Shown here: in pieces, positions 8,956 through 17,360 of the stretch | How positions within the stretch are numbered: position 1 is the first letter of the stretch | Layout of the letters: each line of letters begins with the position of its first letter | Assembly (NCBI GenBank): GCA_964452045.1 | Contig: CAYVKM010000025.1 | Span: 1 to 41,229, forward strand | Length of the DNA stretch: 41,229 nt | Source: CAYVKM01 sp964452045 | Lineage (GTDB): Bacteria > Calditrichota > Calditrichia > RBG-13-44-9 | Direction: 5' to 3' | Notes under the pieces: model-generated | What the model was told of the DNA's origin: nothing | What the model saw: only the letters and a program-made list of their open reading frames with translations | The model's database searches: none | Translations under genes and position numbers: made by a program

Positions 8956-9457
8956 ATTTGTTCGCTCCAGGATGTCAGATTTTACAATAAGTTAGCCCAC
9001 ATTAAAAAGAGAGGTGTGTGCAAAATAGAGTGTAATTTTTTCGGAGTTTTATATAGAGAAATTGGTTATCCCGACTTATTGGGTTAATTAACTTAAAAAG
9101 GAGAGGTTGCCTCCTTCTATTATTGCAATCAAAGCAGAAGATTTGTTCCTGTTTTGGCGAGTTAATTAACCAGCATAACAGTTAAGTTGTGAGATGTTGG
9201 TTTAGTAGCTTTATTGTAGACACAAAAATTTTCTGGACATTTAAATATTTGTTTTGTAAGCTGATTAGGTTTCCTGATATAAAAGGAATTATCGGCTAAT
9301 ATTATAGACATTTTCAAACAAATAATTTCGATTTGTTATTTTTTATTTAAGCAGTTTTTATTGTTAATGTTTTTAGATATATCTATTTGATCTGTTAAGT
9401 AAATATACTCTATTTACTTAAAGAAAAGGGAGTTACCTACTATAAAGGAATAATAAA
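8956..9457. other. Non-coding left end of the island
   Basis: About 500 AT-rich bases without a supported gene. They contain two inverted copies of a 12-base sequence, GGTTAATTAACT at 9082..9093 and AGTTAATTAACC at 9160..9171, each with the palindromic core GTTAATTAAC. Between them is a small hairpin AAGGAG-7-CTCCTT (about 9097..9115). Paired palindromic sites next to an attachment site could be regulator-binding or recombinase arm sites; this is inference. A larger palindrome at 9395..9421 is listed separately. Confidence 0.45.
9395..9421. promoter_or_regulatory. 27-bp perfect palindrome upstream of the DsrE-like gene
   Basis: TTAAGTAAATA-TACTC-TATTTACTTAA is a perfect inverted repeat with 11-bp arms and a 5-base centre, ending 36 bases before the ATG at 9458. 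It has no following T-run on the plus strand, so it is better explained as an operator for a dimeric regulator than as a terminator. It does not match the Crp/Fnr consensus. Confidence 0.6.
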
Positions 9458-9814
9458 ATGAAGAATCTGATCATCTTTAATCGCGAGCCATATGATAATA
9501 CTGATGTAACCTGGAACGGTCTGCGATTGGCCAGGGAATTGATGGAAAAGGGCCAAGAAGTGAGAATCTTCTTAATGAATGATGCTGTCGATATGGCCAG
9601 AGATGTATGTAAGCCACCTGAAGGCTATGATCAAGATCTTTCAAAAATGTTAAAAGAACTGATCTTTAATGGTACGCCGGTTAAGGTTTGTGGAACATGC
9701 ATGGCACGTTGCGGTATTTACAAAAATCATCCCTATTATGAAGGTGCTGTAAAATCAACAATGTCTGCATTGGCAGATTGGGTTATTGATAGCGATATGG
9801 TAATAACATTTTAA
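9458..9814 (+). CDS. DsrE/DsrF-like sulfur-relay family protein
   Basis: A 118-residue cytoplasmic protein with the DsrE-family layout. It opens MKNLIIFNREPYDNTD, then has an amphipathic helix with ARELMEKGQEVRIFLMNDAV (23-44). The cysteine cluster KVCGTCMARCGI gives Cys78, Cys81 and Cys85, and Cys51 lies earlier. In DsrE/TusD relatives a cysteine in this loop carries persulfide during sulfur transfer. The extra cysteines could form a disulfide or bind metal. AAGGAA lies 8 bases before the ATG. No TusB/C or DsrF/H partner follows, so it is a stand-alone member of this broad family and its partner is unknown. It is the first gene of the island, under a 27-bp palindrome. Confidence 0.8.
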   Translation: MKNLIIFNREPYDNTDVTWNGLRLARELMEKGQEVRIFLMNDAVDMARDVCKPPEGYDQDLSKMLKELIFNGTPVKVCGTCMARCGIYKNHPYYEGAVKSTMSALADWVIDSDMVITF

Positions 9815-10355
9815 CAGCTAGTAAATTAATAAAATTGAGGTAAACCCATCGCTGTGTACCAAGTCTCCCAAATATTTTCTTAATGTTAGTTTCCATTTTT
9901 TATTTTGAAAAGTGGAGACGATCAAAGTTTATACAAAAATGAAGTTAGGTACAGGGAAATTGTTATCACTCCCGCAAAAGAAATTTCACCATCTATATGG
10001 CCGATGAAATAAAAGCAACTCCAAGAGCTTTAATAAAGCGGGGAATCAATTTAATTAGCTTTCGGACAGTTTCAAACATTGGGACAAAGCCTAAAGCGGA
10101 CTCGTTAAATGGTATCGTTAAGATCATATTGCGAATGAAGGGATTCCACATGCCTCAGCCATTCTATCGGAGTTTCAGGATGGTTCTTTGGGATATATTC
10201 TCCCTATTTTTCTTTGATTGCAAAATGTGTTCATAGCAGCTAGAGTGAGTGCCTGGTTCAATCCCTGATAAATTTTTGGGAGTTACGGTACAAAATTCAA
10301 TTACTCTGGATTATCATTTCTGTTTTCAGTAAACTTTAAAATAAGTGAAATAAGG
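9815..10355. other. Intergenic region with a doubtful 79-codon frame
   Basis: Between the DsrE-like gene and the kinase there are 540 bases. A frame from ATG 9997 to 10236 (79 codons, MADEIKATPRALIKRGI...) has no clear ribosome binding site, an unusual composition and no recognisable domain. It may be a decayed remnant of an older gene or a chance frame. I see no terminator and no sigma54 site here. Confidence 0.3.
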
Positions 10356-12062
10356 ATGAGCAAAATGAGACGACTTGTCACTTCTAAAAAACAATCTAAC
10401 ACTTTCCAGGTTGAGGGTGACTACCAATTAAAAGTATTCACAAGCATTCAGCGAATTTCAGATGTGTTGGGAACAATTTATGATGTTCCAACTGTCCTCA
10501 AATATATTTTGAGAGAATGTGTAGAGACTATGGATTTTGACCAGTCTTTTCTATATTTGATAGATAAACAGGGGAAATACCTTGAATGCTGGACGACCTA
10601 TGGGTTCTCACCCAAGGAGGATGTATATGCAGGCTTTCCAAAGTATAATATAAATAACGATGATTGTATTGAAATCCGGGTATTAAAATCCGGTAAGCCG
10701 TTTTACTGGACGGGTCAGCCCTTTTATGGAAAACAGCAAGATCAGCATACAAATACCCGCCTTGAAGAAAAAATTTCGCACAGAATATCATACAATTATA
10801 TGCCTCTTACTGTCCAGGATAAAATCATTGGTCTGTTATGCGCCAGTAAGACCATTAATGGTAATGAGATTTCCCTTCTTGAAAAGAACTCCCTGCATAT
10901 TATTGCAAATCATGCTGCAAGAGTCATTGAAAATGCCCGCTTGTATCAGGAGATCCTGAAAAACCGTAATTTTGTGGAAGATGTTTTGCGATTTATGCTA
11001 AACGGGGTTATAACCACCGATGTCGCAGGCTATATTACCAGTGCTAATCGTGAAGCATGTACCATCCTGAAAATGAAACAGACAGATTTTTCAGGAAAAA
11101 AACTATTGGAAATTCTCCCTCAGAATGAAAATGTCATAGCGCAAATTGAAGAACGGGTAAATAAAGAAGGTTTTTACCATGGTTATAATGTTGAGATAAA
11201 ATTAAATGATGAGATCAAGTACCTGATTATCAATGTTTCTGTTATTCAGAGGGAAAAAGGGAAGAACGAAGGAACGATTATTATCCTTCATGATATGACT
11301 GAAAAGAAATCTACTGATGAGTATATGCAGCGGGTGGAAAGCCTCGCTTCTCTGGGAAGGTTTGCGGCAGGTATTGCCCATGAAATACGGAATCCATTAA
11401 CCGGGATCTCATTGTTCTTGGACGATCTGCACGACAAGTTTCAAGGTTCTCATGACGAATCTAAATACATTGAATCGGCGATTACCGAAATCGAGCGACT
11501 GGAAAAATTGGTGACCACCTTGTTGGATTATGCGTCCACCTCTAGCGGTGAGTACAGCAAAAAAAATATCAACACCTTAATTGAGGACGTTTTGATGTTT
11601 CTTGAAAAAGAGTGTTTAAATTATAAGATTATAGTCACCGCACATTTTGAAGAAAATTTACCATTTTTATTCATGGATGTAGACAAGATTCGTCAGGCCA
11701 TTCTGAATATATTTTTAAATGCCATTCAAGCGATGCCTAACGGCGGTCAACTGAATATTACAACTGAGTACCTGGACACGTTTCAAGATTTTAACCCGTT
11801 ATTGAGCGAAAAAGAAATAACTACTACAGACGGCTGGGTGCGAGTAAGGGTGCGAGACAGTGGTAGCGGAATTGATTCCCACCTTAAAGAAAAGATTTTC
11901 GAACCGTTTTTTACAACCCGTAGAACTGGAACAGGTCTAGGATTATCTGTGACCCACAATATTATACATGAGCATCATGGCAAGATTTTTGTAGACAGTG
12001 AAACTGGGAAAGGATCCCTTTTTACAATCTATCTACCGTCAAGAAAAATGGGAAACAGCTAA
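10356..12062 (+). CDS. GAF-PAS sensor histidine kinase, NtrB-like
   Basis: A 568-residue kinase without membrane segments, so it senses inside the cell. Residues ~27-195 form a GAF domain (ending HIIANHAARVIENARLYQEI). Residues ~203-315 form a PAS domain (GVITTDVAGYITSANREA). The HisKA phosphoacceptor is His342 (GIAHEIRNPLTG). ATPase boxes: Asn455 in the N-box (ILNIFLNAIQAM), G1 DSGSGI (501-506), F-box FEPFFTTR (515-522) and G2 GTGLGL (525-530). The sigma54-dependent response regulator 35 bases downstream is the obvious partner. ATG 10356 has AGG only 3 bases upstream; ATG 10365 (Met4) has AAGG 9 bases upstream and may be the true start. The ligand of GAF/PAS is not evident. Confidence 0.9.
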   Translation: MSKMRRLVTSKKQSNTFQVEGDYQLKVFTSIQRISDVLGTIYDVPTVLKYILRECVETMDFDQSFLYLIDKQGKYLECWTTYGFSPKEDVYAGFPKYNINNDDCIEIRVLKSGKPFYWTGQPFYGKQQDQHTNTRLEEKISHRISYNYMPLTVQDKIIGLLCASKTINGNEISLLEKNSLHIIANHAARVIENARLYQEILKNRNFVEDVLRFMLNGVITTDVAGYITSANREACTILKMKQTDFSGKKLLEILPQNENVIAQIEERVNKEGFYHGYNVEIKLNDEIKYLIINVSVIQREKGKNEGTIIILHDMTEKKSTDEYMQRVESLASLGRFAAGIAHEIRNPLTGISLFLDDLHDKFQGSHDESKYIESAITEIERLEKLVTTLLDYASTSSGEYSKKNINTLIEDVLMFLEKECLNYKIIVTAHFEENLPFLFMDVDKIRQAILNIFLNAIQAMPNGGQLNITTEYLDTFQDFNPLLSEKEITTTDGWVRVRVRDSGSGIDSHLKEKIFEPFFTTRRTGTGLGLSVTHNIIHEHHGKIFVDSETGKGSLFTIYLPSRKMGNS

Positions 12063-12097
12063 CCTGCGCCGAATTTAAATTGAGGAAAGGCCCCGAC

Positions 12098-13492
12098 ATG
12101 ATAAAGAAATCAATACTTGTTGTAGATGATGAAGAGTTCATCAGGCAAAACCTGTTTAGGATATTTGAAGAAGAAAAGTATAAAGTTTACCTTGTGAATG
12201 ACGGAAAATCGGCTCTCCAGATAGTAAATAATGAACAGATAGATGTCGTATTGCTGGATTTAAACCTTCCAGATATGAACGGCCTGGAGGTATTATTGAA
12301 GATCAAGAAAGACCATCCTGAGCTGTTAGTTATTATAATCACCGGTTATGCTTCAGTGGAATCGGCAGTGGAAGCTATTAAGCTGGGTGCTTACGACTAT
12401 ATAAAGAAACCATTCAAAGCCGATGCAATAAAACTGATTGCTCGCCTTGCATTCGAGACTATTAATTTACAGAAGAAAGTTCAGCAATTGAAATCACAGC
12501 ATACTGGGGTGGGTGGCCTTGAGGCAATTCTGGGTTCGAGCCAGCATGTGAATCAGGTGAAACAACAAGTAGCGGAATTTGCAAAGTATGATTTTGAAAC
12601 CGTCCTTATAACCGGAGAGAGCGGTACTGGAAAGGAATTGGTGGCACAAGCGCTCCATAGCGTAAGCCCCCGCGCCGAGAATGAATTTGTGGAGATCAAT
12701 TGCGCTTCTATCCCTGAGGCGCTCCTAGAGAGCGAGTTGTTCGGCTTTGAGAGGGGAGCCTTCACTGACGCTAAAACAACTAAAATGGGGCTGTTTGAGC
12801 GCGCCGATGGCGGCAGCTTGTTTCTGGACGAGATCGGGGAAATGAGCCTTCCGTTACAGGCAAAGTTGCTGCGAGTGCTTGAAAAGAAGACTTTTAGACG
12901 TCTCGGCTCCACAAAAGACAAAAATGTAGATGTCAGGATCATTGCTGCCACCAATAAAAATTTGAACGTAGCAATTACTCGGAAAGAATTTAGAGAGGAT
13001 CTTTATTACCGTTTAAATGTTTTACGACTTAATCTTGTACCTTTACGCGACCGGGGAGATGATATTGTTGTTTTAGCTAATGAGTTTTTGAGGCGGTTTA
13101 ATCGTAAATTCAATAAGAGCATCCAGGCATTTTCAACTGAAGCAATAAAAGTCCTTAGGCAATACTCCTGGCCAGGGAATGTGAGGGAATTAAAGAATAT
13201 TGTGGAACGGATTTGCATTTTGCAGAAATCGCCCGTAGTGGAAATTCATCACCTGCCTGGCGAGCTTATTAACAATTCAATGAAAAGCATACAAGATATG
13301 GCAGAGGAGCCTCGGTATAACACTACGGATTCCTTACCAGTTATCATTGAAAATATGGAAAGTAAAATAATTGAGAAGGCTTACACTATTAGTGGTGGTA
13401 ACATCAGTAAAGCCGCCGGTATGCTGAAAATCCCCCGGGAAACGCTTCGTTATAAAATCTCCAAATACAAAATCGGGAATGGTGAATTTTAA
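12098..13492 (+). CDS. NtrC-family sigma54-dependent response regulator
   Basis: A 464-residue transcription activator partnered with the preceding kinase. The receiver (1-120) has Asp10/Asp11, phosphoacceptor Asp54 (LLDLNLPD), Thr82 and Lys104. The AAA+ domain (~140-385) has Walker A GESGTGKE (173-180), the sigma54 contact loop GAFTDA (220-225) where GAFTGA is usual, and Walker B GGSLFLDEIGE (238-248). A Fis-type helix-turn-helix lies at ~434-456 (NISKAAGMLKIPRETLRYKI). The Gly-to-Asp change in GAFTGA is tolerated in many natural members. I use ATG 12098, preceded by GAGGAAAGG at 7 bases, rather than the in-frame TTG at 12080. The adjacent porin is the likeliest target. Confidence 0.93.
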   Translation: MIKKSILVVDDEEFIRQNLFRIFEEEKYKVYLVNDGKSALQIVNNEQIDVVLLDLNLPDMNGLEVLLKIKKDHPELLVIIITGYASVESAVEAIKLGAYDYIKKPFKADAIKLIARLAFETINLQKKVQQLKSQHTGVGGLEAILGSSQHVNQVKQQVAEFAKYDFETVLITGESGTGKELVAQALHSVSPRAENEFVEINCASIPEALLESELFGFERGAFTDAKTTKMGLFERADGGSLFLDEIGEMSLPLQAKLLRVLEKKTFRRLGSTKDKNVDVRIIAATNKNLNVAITRKEFREDLYYRLNVLRLNLVPLRDRGDDIVVLANEFLRRFNRKFNKSIQAFSTEAIKVLRQYSWPGNVRELKNIVERICILQKSPVVEIHHLPGELINNSMKSIQDMAEEPRYNTTDSLPVIIENMESKIIEKAYTISGGNISKAAGMLKIPRETLRYKISKYKIGNGEF

Positions 13493-13517
13493 CTATAATC
13501 GGCCAAAATTCACCATT
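13478..13517 (+). terminator. 13-bp stem-loop overlapping the regulator stop codon
   Basis: AATGGTGAATTTT (13478..13490) pairs perfectly with AAAATTCACCATT (13505..13517) across a 14-base loop. The stem covers the last codons of the NtrC-type gene. No T-run follows, so it may be a processing or mRNA-stabilising hairpin instead of an intrinsic terminator. It separates the regulator from the porin unit. Confidence 0.5.
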
Positions 13518-13614
13518 ATGTAGTAATAGGCATATTACTCTACCAAATTCTTTTTGGCCATACTTTTTCTATTCTAACCTGAATGTGGGTCAAAAATATC
13601 CCCATTTTAAAATG

Positions 13615-13630
13615 TGGTATGAATTTTGTA
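13615..13630 (+). promoter_or_regulatory. Candidate sigma54 (-24/-12) promoter for the porin gene
   Basis: TGGTATGAATTTTGTA matches the sigma54 pattern TGGCAC-N5-TTGCA at the GG (-24) and TTG (-12) positions with correct spacing. The -12 C is T, and two bases of the -24 box differ. It lies about 120 bases before the porin ATG and directly downstream of a gene for a sigma54 activator. A perfect 12-bp palindrome, CATTTTAAAATG (13603..13614), abuts it upstream. Confidence 0.45.
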
Positions 13631-13654
13631 AAATGGTATTATGAGGAGTGGGAG

Positions 13655-13710
13655 AACCAGCGCTGGTTAAAGTTCGGAAATCATTTGCAGGTTATCAACC
13701 GAGCAACCTG
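13655..13710 (+). promoter_or_regulatory. Palindromes in the porin leader
   Basis: Two symmetric elements lie between the candidate promoter and the porin start. AACCAGCGCTGGTT (13655..13668) is a perfect 14-bp palindrome. CAGGTT and AACCTG (13688..13693 and 13705..13710) form an inverted repeat with an 11-base gap. They may be operator sites or leader-RNA hairpins. Confidence 0.4.
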
Positions 13711-13749
13711 ATAGTATGGACTGTTTCCAACAATTGTAAAGGAGAACCT

Positions 13750-14775
13750 ATGGTAAGATTCTTTCTATCATTACTTATATGCACAACTTTTTTGCTCCTC
13801 ACTAATTCTGCTTTTGCAGAAAACCCAGAGGTCAAAGTGAAAGTTGCTGGCACAGTACAGGCAATGGCCAGCTATGCCCAGACTAATACTGACACAGCTC
13901 AGGCGGGATTTGGTTTAAGAAGAGTTCGACTTCGATTTACTTCAGATTTTAGTAGTAAAATTAAGGGCTATGTGCAGTTTGAGGCCACGGGTCCCAGCTT
14001 GGTAGATGCAAGGATCCATTATATTTTTTCCAAACAAGTTGAAGTCTGGGTAGGTAAATCGTACGGAGCAGGGATGAGAGGCGGTGTATTAACGTCTCAT
14101 ACTAAAATTGATATTGTTGAGCGACCCACATCTGCTTTGATCTGGGCACGAAAGACGGTTGGTTCGGATTTTAGGGATTATGGCGCTGAAGTGATTGGAA
14201 AAGCGGCTGATTTTACCGGTCGCATCTGGATACATAATGGAAGCAACTCATTGAATTTGAAACCCTCACAGCGGACCACTGCAAGCACACAAACTCAGTC
14301 TGTAGCAGTAGATGCTATGGGTGTATTTAAACCAAAGACAGTGAAAGGCTTGGAGGCCGGAGGCCATTTTGGTGTGGGTAATAAATATGTAAATGATTAT
14401 ACTAACTATTCTGCTTATGCCTATTACGAACCCTCACCGTTCAGAGTCAAAGCCGAGATGGTATCTGTAACGAGCAAAGATGCTTGGAACGTGAACGGTC
14501 AGATGAAGGATCTCACTTTTTTAGGTTATTATGCTTTTGGAGGCTACAAAATAGTAAGAAATGTGGAGCTGCTGGCCCGCTATGAAGTGGTAGATCCCAA
14601 CACTGATGTGAATGATGACCAAGGGACCGATATTACGATAGGGGCTTCATATGCCTTCTGGCCGGATGACTGGCGAGCCGCAAAAATAACCGGTGCTTAC
14701 GTTATTCAGCAGGAAGCGGGAGACATTGAAGTAAATAATAATATCTTTTATATCATGTTCCAAATAGTGTTTTAA
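13750..14775 (+). CDS. Phosphate-selective-type porin (OprO/OprP-like)
   Basis: A 341-residue outer-membrane beta-barrel protein. The ATG at 13750 is preceded by AAAGGAGAACCT and opens a good signal peptide (MVRFFLSLLICTTFLLLT, cleavage after SAFA). An in-frame GTG at 13648 would put 34 residues before the signal and is rejected. The mature part has the OprO/P pattern near its start, GFGLRRVRLRFTSDFSSKIK followed by GYVQFEA, with alternating hydrophobic strands throughout, and ends in Phe (IMFQIVF), the usual barrel C-terminus. Members form anion-favouring trimeric channels; specificity here is unproven. It probably feeds the anion-type transporters of the island and may be switched on by the NtrC-type regulator just upstream. 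Confidence 0.82.
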   Translation: MVRFFLSLLICTTFLLLTNSAFAENPEVKVKVAGTVQAMASYAQTNTDTAQAGFGLRRVRLRFTSDFSSKIKGYVQFEATGPSLVDARIHYIFSKQVEVWVGKSYGAGMRGGVLTSHTKIDIVERPTSALIWARKTVGSDFRDYGAEVIGKAADFTGRIWIHNGSNSLNLKPSQRTTASTQTQSVAVDAMGVFKPKTVKGLEAGGHFGVGNKYVNDYTNYSAYAYYEPSPFRVKAEMVSVTSKDAWNVNGQMKDLTFLGYYAFGGYKIVRNVELLARYEVVDPNTDVNDDQGTDITIGASYAFWPDDWRAAKITGAYVIQQEAGDIEVNNNIFYIMFQIVF

Positions 14776-14883
14776 TATGGTGGGTAAGGGGGAATCTATT
14801 TTTTATTTCGAAGCACTAAAATAAGGAATTTTCAGATATTAAGTTCTTTAAAAAATATTAATTCATTTAATTTTGGAGGAAAA

Positions 14884-15837
14884 ATGCTTAAAGGAAAAGT
14901 TGTTCTAATTGGCGGAACCGGATTTATCCTGAGCCAGGTAGCAGAACGTTATGCGGCAAACGGGAACGAGGTAGTTATCTTCGATAACAATCAGGAACAC
15001 GACATGTATGATGAAACCAGAAAACTAATAGCAGAAAAAAACAATGTCAGCTCAGTTCAGGGTGATGTACGTGATAAGGATGCACTGGATAAGGTGATAG
15101 CCGGCGCTGAGGTTGTTTACCAGTTTGCTGCCTTAATGGGTACAAGCGCCCGGTTTAGACAGGAAGTATATACGACCGAAGTAAATGTCATAGGCATGTT
15201 AAATTGCTGCCAGGCCGCTCTTGATGCAAAGGTAAAGTATTTTGTTTATCCACCAAGACCCGCGTTATCGACTTGGCTGACCCCCTACATCATCACCAAG
15301 ACAGCCGCTACTCAGTTTACAGAAATGTATCGTGAAGTTTACGGGCTTCCTACAGTCGGTTTGCTGATCCAGAACTGCTTTGGGCCGCGGGAACGTTCAG
15401 TATTAAACCCCAATACGTTGCGACCCGGCGAAGGTAGAAAATTTATCGCCACATCAATCATTTCGGCGCTGAAGAATGAACCTGTGCCGGTATTTGGAGA
15501 TGGCGAACAGTCTTCGGACTTTTTCTACCTGGACGATTGTGTTGATTCCTGCATGATGGCCGCCACTGAAAAAGCAGTAGGCAAAACAATGGAAATAGGC
15601 TCTGGGCAGAACTATAAGGTAATTGATGTGGCAAATTTGATCATCAAACTAACTGGAAGTAAATCACAAGTCAAATTCCTGCCGCTGCGAACCGGAGAGG
15701 TAAAGGTACATACAAAAGCAGACTTGAAAGCTGCAAAAGAGTATATTGGCTGGGAACCGAAAACCTCCCTGGAAGAAGGCTTGAAAAAGACTATCCCCTA
15801 CTACGCGAAATTGCTGGGTATTGAATCCCCGATTTAA
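14884..15837 (+). CDS. Divergent extended-SDR NAD-dependent epimerase/dehydratase
   Basis: A 317-residue Rossmann-fold protein of the nucleotide-sugar epimerase family. The NAD-binding motif is IGGTGFILS (9-17), with Leu16 where the third glycine of GxxGxxG is expected. GDVRD (60-64), YQFAALMG (79-86) and the catalytic pair Tyr135/Lys139 (YIITK) are present. The active-site loop is unusual: where relatives have an SS/ST element and about 25 residues before the Tyr, this has FVYPPRPALSTWLTPY, so the loop is shortened and the catalytic Ser/Thr is replaced by Pro. Downstream QNCFGPRE, FGDGEQSSDFFYLDDC and GWEP are typical. GGAGG lies 5 bases before the ATG. A terminator follows, so it may be co-transcribed with the porin. 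Substrate unknown. Confidence 0.82.
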   Translation: MLKGKVVLIGGTGFILSQVAERYAANGNEVVIFDNNQEHDMYDETRKLIAEKNNVSSVQGDVRDKDALDKVIAGAEVVYQFAALMGTSARFRQEVYTTEVNVIGMLNCCQAALDAKVKYFVYPPRPALSTWLTPYIITKTAATQFTEMYREVYGLPTVGLLIQNCFGPRERSVLNPNTLRPGEGRKFIATSIISALKNEPVPVFGDGEQSSDFFYLDDCVDSCMMAATEKAVGKTMEIGSGQNYKVIDVANLIIKLTGSKSQVKFLPLRTGEVKVHTKADLKAAKEYIGWEPKTSLEEGLKKTIPYYAKLLGIESPI

Positions 15838-15867
15838 GCTAATGCATGATTGACGCTGTTGTTGCCG

Positions 15868-15904
15868 CCCTCTGGTTTTTTGGAACCAGAGGGAAGGGGT
15901 TTTT
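15868..15904 (+). terminator. Intrinsic terminator after the epimerase gene
   Basis: CCCTCTGGTT (15868..15877) and AACCAGAGGG (15884..15893) form a perfect 10-bp stem with a 6-base loop, followed after AAGGGG by TTTTT. Confidence 0.8.
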
Positions 15905-15968
15905 CTCTCCTTCGTCAAAAAGCTTTGGAATAGTCTAATTGATTAAAAGCTGAAAGGAGCGTCCAAAT

Positions 15969-17279
15969 ATGAGTAGCACAACGAAATTTTTAGAATTTGA
16001 TGGATTGGGATTGAGTCTGGATGAACAGATTTCTTATAACCGTTATCGATTCTGGCGTGTTGCTATTCTCTCCGCCGTCTGGTACAGTTTTTATTATTTG
16101 GGTCGATTGAACTGGGGAATGTGTATGCCCTGGATCATTAAAGATCTTGGCATTACAAAACTGGAAGCTGGTGTAGCCGCAACTGTATTGCTATGGTCTT
16201 ATGCTATTGGAACACTGGTGAGTGGCAAATTAGGAGATACTGTTGGCGCCAGGATCATGAATACTATTGGTGGCGTTGGAACTACTATCCTGAACATCAT
16301 TGTAGCCATGATGTCGAGAATCGGCCTAATTTACTTACCATGGGCTCTTAATGGTTTTATCCAGGGTCAGGCTTATGCTCCCACTAATATGATGATATCC
16401 CAGTGGTATCCAAAATATCGACGGGGCCTTGCCACAGGAATATTTGCCACTTCCATGGGAATCGCTTCAGTATTTGTCTGGCTGATAACCGGATATGTCG
16501 TAGCGAACTACGGCTGGCGAGCTGCGTTCACTTATCCGCTTCTGTTCTTCACCCTTCCCTTAACAATTATGTTCTTTGTTTTAGCCCGCAGTAAACCGGA
16601 AGATGCCGGATATCCACCCTATAAAGAGACAATGACGGATTCTATTTCTGCCCAGGCGGAAGCTATTGACGATAAAAAGATTAAGGGATTAGGTGCTTGG
16701 GGCATGCTTCTTAAAAACAAAAAGTTTATGATGGTTGCAATCGCTTCTTTCATGGTTTATATGGGACGATATGGTTTGTTAACATGGATTCCATTGTTCT
16801 ATGCGGAAACCGGCGGTATTAATTTGAAGAAGATCCCCATTGCTACCGTGGCACTGCCACTGGGCATGATGTTTGGACCGGTGTTGGCAGGATGGATTTC
16901 AGACCGTTTTTTCAAATCAAAGAGGTATCAGATACTCAGTATTTATATGATTGCATTCACCTGTATCATGCTTCTCATGGCCCTCTTCGGTTTGAAAACC
17001 CTGGGATTGACATTTTCATTCATACTCTTGGCCCTGGGAGGCTTTTTTGTCCTGGGATCGAACGGCGTGTTGTTTACCACTGCCTGTGATTTTGGTGGAA
17101 GGAAAATGGCTGGTACCTGTGTTGGTACGATGAATTTTTTTAATTACATAGGAGCGGGTACGCAGGGTTTTATTATTGGCGGCCTGCTTACCTTAACAAA
17201 AAGCTGGCCTACTGTTTTCTTCGTCCTCGCTGGCGTGACATTATTTGGGCTGCTGTTGGTGAATATTGTAAAAGAGTAA
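15969..17279 (+). CDS. MFS transporter, organophosphate:phosphate antiporter (GlpT/UhpT) type
   Basis: A 436-residue inner-membrane carrier with about 12 hydrophobic segments. The N-terminal YNRYRFWRVAILSAVWYSFY leading to YLGRLNWGMCMPWI resembles the YxFYxLxRxN segment of OPA carriers. GKLGDTVGAR is the loop 2-3 MFS motif, and FIQGQAYAPTNMMISQWYP resembles the GxGWPPxxxxxxxWF segment of GlpT-like proteins. The second half repeats the fold after a loop at ~215-235. OPA carriers swap sugar or glycerol phosphates for phosphate, but some relatives carry other anions, so the substrate is open. AAGGAG lies 9 bases before the ATG. It is flanked by terminators on both sides and may form its own unit. 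Confidence 0.82.
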   Translation: MSSTTKFLEFDGLGLSLDEQISYNRYRFWRVAILSAVWYSFYYLGRLNWGMCMPWIIKDLGITKLEAGVAATVLLWSYAIGTLVSGKLGDTVGARIMNTIGGVGTTILNIIVAMMSRIGLIYLPWALNGFIQGQAYAPTNMMISQWYPKYRRGLATGIFATSMGIASVFVWLITGYVVANYGWRAAFTYPLLFFTLPLTIMFFVLARSKPEDAGYPPYKETMTDSISAQAEAIDDKKIKGLGAWGMLLKNKKFMMVAIASFMVYMGRYGLLTWIPLFYAETGGINLKKIPIATVALPLGMMFGPVLAGWISDRFFKSKRYQILSIYMIAFTCIMLLMALFGLKTLGLTFSFILLALGGFFVLGSNGVLFTTACDFGGRKMAGTCVGTMNFFNYIGAGTQGFIIGGLLTLTKSWPTVFFVLAGVTLFGLLLVNIVKE

Positions 17280-17295
17280 GCTGGTATGTAAAGTC

Positions 17296-17335
17296 TCCGG
17301 AGGCAACGCCCACAGCCTGTTTCCGGATTCTTTTT
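17296..17335 (+). terminator. Probable intrinsic terminator after the MFS gene
   Basis: TCCGGAGGC (17296..17304) pairs with GCCT (17315..17318) and TCCGGA (17322..17327), with a 3-base bulge, followed by TTCTTTTT. It is a less regular stem than the one at 15868. Confidence 0.5.
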
Positions 17336-17360
17336 ATTAATTATCAGGGGAGATCAAATT

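Noticed and set aside
8906..9000. A second functional tRNA-Val, since GTGGGC at the far end could pair with GCCCAC
   Set aside because: The 5' part upstream of the anticodon stem is 45 bases instead of 26 and has no D arm. Only the 3' portion matches, so it is a fragment.
13555..13570. Second sigma54-like site TGGCCATACTTTTTCT
   Set aside because: The -12 element lacks the conserved G of TTGC and the site is farther from the porin; 13615..13630 fits better.
13648..13749. GTG start that would add 34 residues to the porin
   Set aside because: It would place a non-signal segment before a good signal peptide; ATG 13750 has a strong AAAGGAG site.
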